In this document: in pieces, positions 1 to 6,264 of the stretch | How positions within the stretch are numbered: the first letter of the stretch is position 1 | Layout of the letters: every line of letters begins with the position of its first letter | NCBI GenBank assembly: GCA_964458575.1 | Contig: CAYWMD010000067.1 | Coordinates: 1-34,578, forward strand | From: CAYWMD01 sp964458575 | GTDB lineage: Bacteria > Verrucomicrobiota > Verrucomicrobiia > Limisphaerales > JADLHS01 | Length of the DNA stretch: 34,578 bases | Direction of reading: 5' to 3' | Made by a program: the position numbers and the translations under genes | Notes under the pieces: model-generated | The model's input: the letters and a program-made list of their open reading frames with translations, nothing else | What the model was told of the DNA's origin: nothing | The model's database searches: none

Positions 1-1
1 G

Positions 2-253
2 CCGATGGTCGCGGGCCTGCCGCCGCAGAAGCATACCGATGGCGAATTCCCCGCCGGCGTGGCGCTACCGATTGCCAAGGTCCGGTTGAAAGTCGCGAAT
101 TTCGACGAAAGCAAAAGTGTTGGTCCGACGGACACGGCTGAAACCTTTGACGTGAAGCTAAAATCCGGGCGCACGCAGTTGCAATCGTGGTTCTATGACG
201 CTGACGGAAATGAACTCAGCGGTGCATACTACGTTTACGTCCACAGAAAGTGA
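2..253 (+). CDS. C-terminal end of a probable sulfatase (cut by window edge)
   Basis: The frame is open to the left edge, so this is the 3' end of a longer gene. The visible 83 residues form a soluble beta-rich tail (K-V-R-L-K-V-A-N-F-D, then a strand ending Y-Y-V-Y-V-H-R-K). Tails of this kind close many exported S1 sulfatases of Planctomycetota and Verrucomicrobiota, and the next gene is a sulfatase starting only 3 bases after this stop codon, so co-transcription is likely. No catalytic motif is inside the window, so the family call rests on context and tail resemblance. It could instead be the end of another secreted hydrolase. Confidence 0.5.
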   Translation, partial: PMVAGLPPQKHTDGEFPAGVALPIAKVRLKVANFDESKSVGPTDTAETFDVKLKSGRTQLQSWFYDADGNELSGAYYVYVHRK

Positions 254-256
254 GAG

Positions 257-1741
257 ATGACGATGAGAACAACTCGACTTGTTTCGTTGACCGCAACGCT
301 GTTGGTGTTGGTAGCGGGAAATGTGTTTGCCAGGTCCGCCCTTCCCTTCGGCGCGAAGCCCAACATCATTTTCATATTAACGGACGACCAGGGCTACGGC
401 GATTTTTCCTGCAATGGCAATCCCATTCTCAAGACGCCCAACATGGACCGGATTCATAACGAGGGCCGCCGGTTCACCGATTTCCATGTCAGCCCAACCT
501 GCGCGCCCACGCGCGCCTCGCTGATGACCGGCCGACACGAATTCAAATCCGGCGTCACGCACACGATTTACGAGCGCGAGCGCATGAGCCTCAAGGCCGT
601 CACCCTGCCGCAAGTGCTCAAGAAAGCCGGCTACACTACCGGCATCTTCGGCAAGTGGCATCTCGGCGACGAAGCCCCTTATCAACCCAACCAACGGGGC
701 TTCGACGAGGTGTTCATCCATGGCGGTGGCGGCATTGGCCAATCGTTTATCGGCAGTTGCGGCGATGCGCCTGGCAACACGTATTTCGACCCGGCGATTC
801 TGCACAACGGCAAGTTCGAGAAGACCAAAGGGTACTGCACGGACGTTTTCTTCGGCCAGGCGCTGAAGTGGATCGAAGCGCAGAAGGGCACGCAGCCGTT
901 CTTTGCCTACATTCCATTGAATGCCCCACACTCGCCGCTGCAAGTGCCCCCCGAATACGAAAAGATCTACGCCAGCCAGGTGAAATCCAACACGGCGAAG
1001 CTTTTCGGGATGATTGCGAACATTGACGACAACGTGGGCGCGTTGCTCACGAAGCTGAAGGACTGGGGCATCGAGCGCGAGACCCTGGTCATCCTGATGA
1101 ACGACAACGGCGGCACGGGCGGCATCGGCGTTTACAACGCCGGGATGCGCGGCGCGAAAGTGACGCCCTGGCTCGGCGGCACCCGCGCAGCTTCGTTCTG
1201 GCGCTGGCCCGGAACGTTGCAACCCGGCGACATCTCATCGCTCGCGGCGCACATTGACGTACTCCCGACCCTGGCAGAAATGACCGGCGTCAAACTTACG
1301 GGCAGAGTTGCCAAACAGGTTGAAGGCCGCAGTCTTGTGCCGCTGCTTAAGGATCCGAACGCGCCGTGGCCGGATCGCTACCTCATTGCGCATCAAGGAC
1401 GCTGGGCTAAAGGCAAAGCCGCGGAATCAAAATACCGCCACTGCAGCATCCGCAACACGAACTGGCAACTCGTCTGCGACACCAAGGACGGCAGCAAGAA
1501 ATGGGAATTGTTCGACCTGAAGAATGATCCCGGCGAAAAGCGCGACGTTGCCGCCGAGCATCCAGACGTGGTGAAGGAACTCGACGCTGTCTATGACAAA
1601 TGGTGGGCTGACGTTCTTCCCCGTTTGGAAAACGAGAACGTAACCGGGCCAAAGGAAAATCCGTTCAAGGTAAAGTACTGGAAACAATTTGGCGGCGGGC
1701 CCTCGAAGGACACGCAACCAACCATTTATCACGGCGAGTGA
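257..1741 (+). CDS. Exported S1-family sulfatase (CAPTR motif)
   Basis: A 494-residue arylsulfatase-type enzyme that hydrolyses sulfate esters, probably on a glycan. A hydrophobic signal peptide covers about residues 7-25. The metal-binding Asp pair is in F-I-L-T-D-D-Q (D43, D44). The catalytic signature C-A-P-T-R starts at C82, which must be converted to formylglycine by a maturase not present in this window. G-K-W-H-L-G supplies the active-site Lys and His, and M-N-D-N-G supplies later metal ligands. The length is normal for the family. The start at 257 follows the upstream stop by 3 bases; an ATG two codons later is also possible. It is the second gene of a plus-strand pair, and convergent with the sulfatase/thioredoxin pair to its right. 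The substrate cannot be told from sequence alone. Confidence 0.93.
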   Translation: MTMRTTRLVSLTATLLVLVAGNVFARSALPFGAKPNIIFILTDDQGYGDFSCNGNPILKTPNMDRIHNEGRRFTDFHVSPTCAPTRASLMTGRHEFKSGVTHTIYERERMSLKAVTLPQVLKKAGYTTGIFGKWHLGDEAPYQPNQRGFDEVFIHGGGGIGQSFIGSCGDAPGNTYFDPAILHNGKFEKTKGYCTDVFFGQALKWIEAQKGTQPFFAYIPLNAPHSPLQVPPEYEKIYASQVKSNTAKLFGMIANIDDNVGALLTKLKDWGIERETLVILMNDNGGTGGIGVYNAGMRGAKVTPWLGGTRAASFWRWPGTLQPGDISSLAAHIDVLPTLAEMTGVKLTGRVAKQVEGRSLVPLLKDPNAPWPDRYLIAHQGRWAKGKAAESKYRHCSIRNTNWQLVCDTKDGSKKWELFDLKNDPGEKRDVAAEHPDVVKELDAVYDKWWADVLPRLENENVTGPKENPFKVKYWKQFGGGPSKDTQPTIYHGE

Positions 1742-1953
1742 CTGGATCGTGGCTGACCAATTCCCGAAAGACGGCATCCGCGCTGTGTCGGGCGTATTCG
1801 GCGAGCAACTGTTGACTGTCCGTCATCTTCAACCACCAGTAACAGCCCGCCGAACCGCCAAACCGAACAAAAAAGTGATTGGAAAAATGGGACTAAGGAA
1901 CTACGGACCACTGTAATGGAAGACAGACGCGGGCGCGAACAGGATGACCGGAG

Positions 1954-2799
1954 TCAATCCTTCTTCTGCTCCGCGGTCTCCGCCGCTTGTGGTGCTTGAA
2001 GCTCGCGATTCACGGCCTCTGGCAAGTTTGCGGGATTGATAGCGACAATCTTACCTCGTGGGTCAATGATGTATGCGGTGGGAATGGCGTTGATATGGTA
2101 GGCCTTTATCGCGTGGTTATCCACCCAGACGTTGTAGGTTTCGTTCCACCTCTTCGCCTTCAGGTGTTTGCTGGCCATATCTGCGCTGTCGTCAATGCTG
2201 GCGGCAATTAACACGACGTTCGTCTTCCAATCGGGATATTTGGTTGGATACCCTTGAAGCTGCGCCATCCTCACTTGACAGGGCCCGCACCAGGATGCCC
2301 AAAACTCCAGAACCACGATTCTGTTGGTGTGATCTGACAGGTGCTCGGAGGTCTTGTTGGCCAGTTCGAGCATTTCGATGTCGGGAACCTTGGTTCCGAT
2401 GGGCAGTAGCACGCCGTCTCCCCAGAGACTCTTGAGTTCTCCGCGCACGAAACTCAGCACCCGCGCATGAGAGTCGTCTTCGCCAGCTGAGACAATCGTC
2501 AACCGCACCGTCGTGCCCTTCGGACCTCGAATCGCCCGGGCCGTTTGCGCGAGGTTTTGAACCGGGACAGCCGGTCCTCCGTCCTGGGCGATTGCGATGA
2601 TCTGGTCGCCGACGTGGAGGTCTTTTTGGGCGGCTGCTGACGTGTCCGGGACTATTTGATTTACCACGATGACCTGTCCAGCCGCGCGCAATTGCACTCC
2701 AATACCGCCCAGTTCATTATCGGCAGGAGTATCGCCGGATCCGCTGGCAATGCCTTCTACTAACAATAAAAACAGCGGCAGATGGCGGAATACTCTCAC
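1954..2799 (-). CDS. PDZ domain plus TlpA/thioredoxin-like protein
   Basis: A 281-residue exported protein of two parts. A short hydrophobic N-terminus (L-P-L-F-L-L-L) is followed by a PDZ-like domain at about residues 35-105 (G-G-I-G-V-Q-L, L-H-V-G-D-Q-I). A TlpA/ResA-type thioredoxin fold follows at about 135-270 with the redox motif W-C-G-P-C (C171, C174) and the cis-proline loop I-P-T-A-Y-I. The family reduces or exchanges disulfides outside the cytoplasm. The start is GTG at 2799; no in-frame ATG gives a signal peptide. The gene starts 11 bases after the stop of the sulfatase at 2811-4277, so the two are probably co-transcribed. Helping that enzyme or its neighbours with cysteines is an inference. 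The PDZ fusion is less usual than plain TlpA. Confidence 0.85.
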   Translation of the reverse strand: MRVFRHLPLFLLLVEGIASGSGDTPADNELGGIGVQLRAAGQVIVVNQIVPDTSAAAQKDLHVGDQIIAIAQDGGPAVPVQNLAQTARAIRGPKGTTVRLTIVSAGEDDSHARVLSFVRGELKSLWGDGVLLPIGTKVPDIEMLELANKTSEHLSDHTNRIVVLEFWASWCGPCQVRMAQLQGYPTKYPDWKTNVVLIAASIDDSADMASKHLKAKRWNETYNVWVDNHAIKAYHINAIPTAYIIDPRGKIVAINPANLPEAVNRELQAPQAAETAEQKKD

Positions 2800-2810
2800 A
2801 GGCGCTCAAG

Positions 2811-4277
2811 TCAGTTATCGCCGGGCGGTTTACTTGTTTGCGACGACGACACGTCTAATCCTTCGACCCAAGTGTGATGTAGTTGTTCAAGGTGCTTCAC
2901 GCGATCCGGCTCCTCGGCGGCGTAATTGTGAGTCTCCCCAACATTATGCGCCAGATCGGAGAGAAAGAACCTACGATCCGCGGCACTGAGCGGCGGCCCA
3001 TTCCTCGCGGGATTAACCGCATGAATCAATTTCCAGTTTCCTTCCCGCACCGCCCATTGTTTGCCAATGGTCCAGTGCAGCACATCGTGCGGTGATGGCG
3101 CATCGGCGGAACGGATGACCTTCACCAAACTGCGGCCGTCAATATCCGGTTGCAGGAGTTTCACGCCGCACAATTCCGCAAGTGTGGGCAGCCAGTCGCA
3201 GCCATGCGCGACCTGATCGCGCACTTCCCCGCGCGGCAGATGCTCCGGCCAGGCGATGATCGCCGGGATGCGGATGCCGCCCTCGAATAGCGAGAACTTG
3301 GCGCCGCGATAGGGACCGCTGCTCCCGCCGCCGCCGAACGCTCGTTCCTCGGTGGAATGACCTTGGTCCGACTGAAATACAATGATGGTTTGATCGCGCA
3401 GCCCGAGTCGGTCCACTTCATCGAGCAGCCTGCCAATGTTCTCGTCCATCGTCGAAATGAACGCCGCGTAAAGATTCCGGGGGAACGGCAGACTCTTGTA
3501 ATACTCCAGCCAGCGCGGATAGCCTTGGTAAGGATAGTGAGGATTGTTCATCGCGTAAGACATGAAGAACGGTTGATCGCGATGCGCCTTCATGAAATTC
3601 GTGGCGTTAGTCAACATCAGGTCGCCGAAGAAAACGCCCGGATAAAACACTTCCTTGCCGTTGTGCCAGAGGTCGTGCCGGTTGGGACCGTCCCAGTAAA
3701 AGAAATGGGAGTAATTGTCTATGCAACCGTCCATGAAACCGAAACTTTCGTCGAACCCGCGATCATTTGGCCGTTGGCCGCGTTTGTAACCCAGGTGCCA
3801 TTTGCCGATGTGCGCGGTGGCGTAGCCCGCCGTCTTGAAGGACTGGGCAATCGTGACCTGCCCGGCCGGCAGACCGTCGCCCGCATGGTCATCGTCAAGA
3901 CCACGAACTGGCGGCGGGCTGGCGTTACCATCCAGCCCGGCATGCAGTGGAAATCTTCCGGTCAAAAGCGCCACGCGGCTGGGCGAGCAAACTGCCGAAC
4001 CGGCGTAGAACTGGGTGAACCGAACCCCCTCGGCGGCGATGCGATCTATCGCCGGGGTCTTCAAATCCTTTGCCCCGTAGCAGTTCGCATCCACCGACCC
4101 CTGATCATCGGTGAAGATGGTGATCACATTCGGCGGTCGTGCCGCCGCACCAAATCCAAATCCGGTCGCAACCGCAACCAGCATGAAAAGCAGCGAACGG
4201 AGCAATGCGAACTGGAAACGCTTGCGCGCAGACCATTTTGATGAAATCGGCCCGGCTTGATCGAGTCGCCTGTTCAT
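2811..4277 (-). CDS. Exported S1-family sulfatase (CSPSR motif)
   Basis: A 488-residue sulfatase. The chosen start, ATG at 4277 (M-N-R-R-L), puts a basic stretch and a hydrophobic signal segment (A-L-L-R-S-L-L-F-M-L-V-A-V-A) before the mature enzyme; a longer frame to 4340 exists but its extra residues look non-coding. The metal-binding pair is in I-F-T-D-D-Q-G. The formylglycine signature C-S-P-S-R starts at C97, followed by L-L-T-G-R. G-K-W-H-L-G-Y and F-Q-S-D-Q-G-H carry further active-site residues. The sequence resembles N-acetylgalactosamine-6-sulfatase/arylsulfatase A-like enzymes of glycan-degrading bacteria, but the exact substrate is not assignable. It is divergent from the sulfatase at 4622 and leads a two-gene unit with the PDZ-thioredoxin protein. 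Confidence 0.92.
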   Translation of the reverse strand: MNRRLDQAGPISSKWSARKRFQFALLRSLLFMLVAVATGFGFGAAARPPNVITIFTDDQGSVDANCYGAKDLKTPAIDRIAAEGVRFTQFYAGSAVCSPSRVALLTGRFPLHAGLDGNASPPPVRGLDDDHAGDGLPAGQVTIAQSFKTAGYATAHIGKWHLGYKRGQRPNDRGFDESFGFMDGCIDNYSHFFYWDGPNRHDLWHNGKEVFYPGVFFGDLMLTNATNFMKAHRDQPFFMSYAMNNPHYPYQGYPRWLEYYKSLPFPRNLYAAFISTMDENIGRLLDEVDRLGLRDQTIIVFQSDQGHSTEERAFGGGGSSGPYRGAKFSLFEGGIRIPAIIAWPEHLPRGEVRDQVAHGCDWLPTLAELCGVKLLQPDIDGRSLVKVIRSADAPSPHDVLHWTIGKQWAVREGNWKLIHAVNPARNGPPLSAADRRFFLSDLAHNVGETHNYAAEEPDRVKHLEQLHHTWVEGLDVSSSQTSKPPGDN

Positions 4278-4621
4278 GATCGAGTTACTGCCAATGATTT
4301 CACAGTCTGCACCATGCAGAAATCCCCTTCTTTCTGGCAATTCCGAAACTGACAGTCAATGCAAGTCGCCTGATTGGCTCGGCACATTTCCCAGCCGCGA
4401 CCGCCTGGCACGGGCCGCTGCGATGCAAGTCCAACAGATTGCTCACACCAGCCATGGTAACCGCGTCCGCCCGAAGCGGACAGGGAAATTCCACATACCT
4501 ACAAAACGGAAAATTGGAGAACCGATCTTGGTAATCCGGACGCTTGCGCGTCCGAATGTTGAAACTGGAACGGTACGCGTCGTTGCCTCCTCCGGAAGAA
4601 AGGGGCACAATTGGCAGGAAA
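4278..4621. promoter_or_regulatory. Divergent intergenic region with two small hairpins
   Basis: This 344-base spacer separates two divergent sulfatase genes and must hold both promoters, although no convincing -35/-10 pair could be chosen by eye. Two perfect small inverted repeats stand out: GTCCGC-CCGAA-GCGGAC at 4465-4481 and CGGACGC-TTGC-GCGTCCG at 4537-4554. They match in size the hairpins seen elsewhere in the window, so they may be dispersed repeat elements and not operators. No credible gene was seen here. Confidence 0.5.
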
Positions 4622-6109
4622 ATGAAACCGCGCCTGTTCACCTTTCTACTCGGGAGTGCGTTGCTCGCCGTGCCGGCAACATGTGATCTTCAAGCGGCAC
4701 CCGGTCGATCGTCCACCCCAAACCTCGTAATCATCTTCTGCGACGACCTCGGGTACGCGGATATCGGCCCTTTCGGCGCCCAAGGTTACAAAACTCCGAA
4801 CCTTGACCGCTTGGCGAAGGAGGGCATTCGTTTCACGCGCTTCTACGTCGCGCAACCGGTTTGCTCAGCCTCCCGGTCCGCATTGATGACCGGGTGCTAC
4901 CCAAGTCGCGTCGGCATTCAGGGCGCGCTGGGGCCAAACGCCAGACATGGCATCAACAGCAACGAGATGACCTTTGCCGAAATGGTAAAGCAGCGCGGTT
5001 ACGCCACGGCGATTTTTGGCAAGTGGCATTTGGGTTGTCAGACTCAATTTCTCCCGACGCACCACGGCTTCGACGAATACTTCGGCCTGCCCTACTCGAA
5101 CGACATGTGGCCCTATCACCCCGAGCATCTCGACAAAACGCCCGAACAACGCCGGCGCGGGCAAGGATTTCCTGAACTGCCGATGATCGAAGGCGACAAA
5201 GTCATCAACCCCGACGTGAAAGCCGAAGACCAAACGCATCTCACGACGTGGTACACCGAACGCGCCGTGAAGTTCATCGAGAAGAACAAGGACCGTCCCT
5301 TCTTCCTCTACGTGCCGCACAACATGTGTCACGTCCCGCTGTTCGTGAGCGACAAATTCAAAGGCAAGTCCGCCCGAGGATTGTTCGGCGACGTGCTCAT
5401 GGAGATTGATTGGTCGGTCGGCCAGATTCTCGGCGCGTTGAAGAAGAATGGGCTGGATAAAAACACGCTGGTTATTTTCACATCGGACAACGGCCCGTGG
5501 CTTTCCTACGGCGACCACGCGGGCTCCGCCCTGCCCTTGCGCGAAGGCAAAGGCACGTGTTGGGACGGTGGCGTGCGCGTGCCGTTCATCGCCCGCTGGC
5601 CAGGCAGAATCCCGAAAGGCAGCGTGTGCAAAGAACCGGCCATGACGATTGATCTGCTCCCCACATTTGCCAAGCTCATCGGTGCGGAACTGCCGAAGCA
5701 CCCGATTGACGGCTTGGACATCTGGCCGCTGTTGTCGGGCGATCCGAAGGCGAAGAACCCACACAAGTTTTACGCTTTCTGGTTCGGCAATAATCAACTC
5801 GAGGCCGTGACAAGCGGAAAATGGAAACTGCAACTGCCGCACACTTACCGCACGCTGGGCGGCAAACGCGGCGGTCGCGACGGCAGGCCGGTTGCCTACC
5901 AGACGCGCAAGATCGAGAAGGCTGAGCTTTACGACCTGGACAATGACATCAGCGAGACGACCGACCTCGCGGGCAAATATCCAGAGGTAGTGGAACGTCT
6001 CACAGCCTACGCCGAGGAGTCGCGCGAAGAACTTGGGGATTCGCTTACCCAGCGCACCGGCAAACGAGCGCGAGATCCGGGCCGATTAACGGAGAACAAC
6101 CAACCGTAG
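4622..6109 (+). CDS. Exported S1-family sulfatase (CSASR motif)
   Basis: A 495-residue sulfatase. ATG 4622 is chosen because it is preceded by a purine-rich GGCAGGAAA and gives a clean signal peptide (R-L-F-T-F-L-L-G-S-A-L-L-A-V-P-A); the frame extends 26 codons upstream without support. The metal-binding pair is in I-I-F-C-D-D-L-G. The signature is C-S-A-S-R from C81: the third position is Ala and not Pro, which the Cys-type consensus C-x-[PA]-x-R allows. F-G-K-W-H-L-G and F-T-S-D-N-G-P complete the active site. The C-terminal L-Y-D-L-D-N-D-I-S-E-T segment is typical of bacterial arylsulfatase A-like enzymes. It is followed after 63 bases by the DUF4838/sialidase gene on the same strand, which suggests a shared glycan target. 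Confidence 0.92.
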   Translation: MKPRLFTFLLGSALLAVPATCDLQAAPGRSSTPNLVIIFCDDLGYADIGPFGAQGYKTPNLDRLAKEGIRFTRFYVAQPVCSASRSALMTGCYPSRVGIQGALGPNARHGINSNEMTFAEMVKQRGYATAIFGKWHLGCQTQFLPTHHGFDEYFGLPYSNDMWPYHPEHLDKTPEQRRRGQGFPELPMIEGDKVINPDVKAEDQTHLTTWYTERAVKFIEKNKDRPFFLYVPHNMCHVPLFVSDKFKGKSARGLFGDVLMEIDWSVGQILGALKKNGLDKNTLVIFTSDNGPWLSYGDHAGSALPLREGKGTCWDGGVRVPFIARWPGRIPKGSVCKEPAMTIDLLPTFAKLIGAELPKHPIDGLDIWPLLSGDPKAKNPHKFYAFWFGNNQLEAVTSGKWKLQLPHTYRTLGGKRGGRDGRPVAYQTRKIEKAELYDLDNDISETTDLAGKYPEVVERLTAYAEESREELGDSLTQRTGKRARDPGRLTENNQP

Positions 6110-6110
6110 A

Positions 6111-6264
6111 AATGACAGGAAGATGGATGACATGAAAAATGGGAAACCGGCAGGAATACAGAGGGCAAGAAAATGAACACAGAGCGATTTCACATTTTCC
6201 TGCCATTTTTTTCCCTGCCTCACATTCTTCGCCGGATTTTCCTGTCATCCATTTTCCTGTCATT
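6111..6264. repeat. 28-bp inverted repeat flanking the start of the DUF4838 gene
   Basis: Bases 6111-6138 and the reverse complement of 6237-6264 agree at 26 of 28 positions (core AATGACAGGAA and ATGGATGACA). The ATG at 6173 lies in the 98-base loop between the arms. The right arm is coding and supplies the hydrophobic core of the signal peptide (I-F-L-S-S-I-F-L-S-L). The loop contains further partial copies of the ATTTTCCTG motif (for example at 6194-6201 and 6236-6243). It may be a mobile palindromic repeat or a translation-controlling hairpin. Confidence 0.75.

Noticed and set aside
1742..1953. Possible small gene between convergent units
   Set aside because: Open frames of 60-75 codons on both strands run into neighbouring genes; no start signal, domain or repeat was seen in this short convergent gap.
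3357..4241. 294-codon open frame on the plus strand
   Set aside because: Antisense to a well-supported sulfatase with its signature motif; long shadow frames are expected in GC-rich DNA, and it has no recognisable domain.
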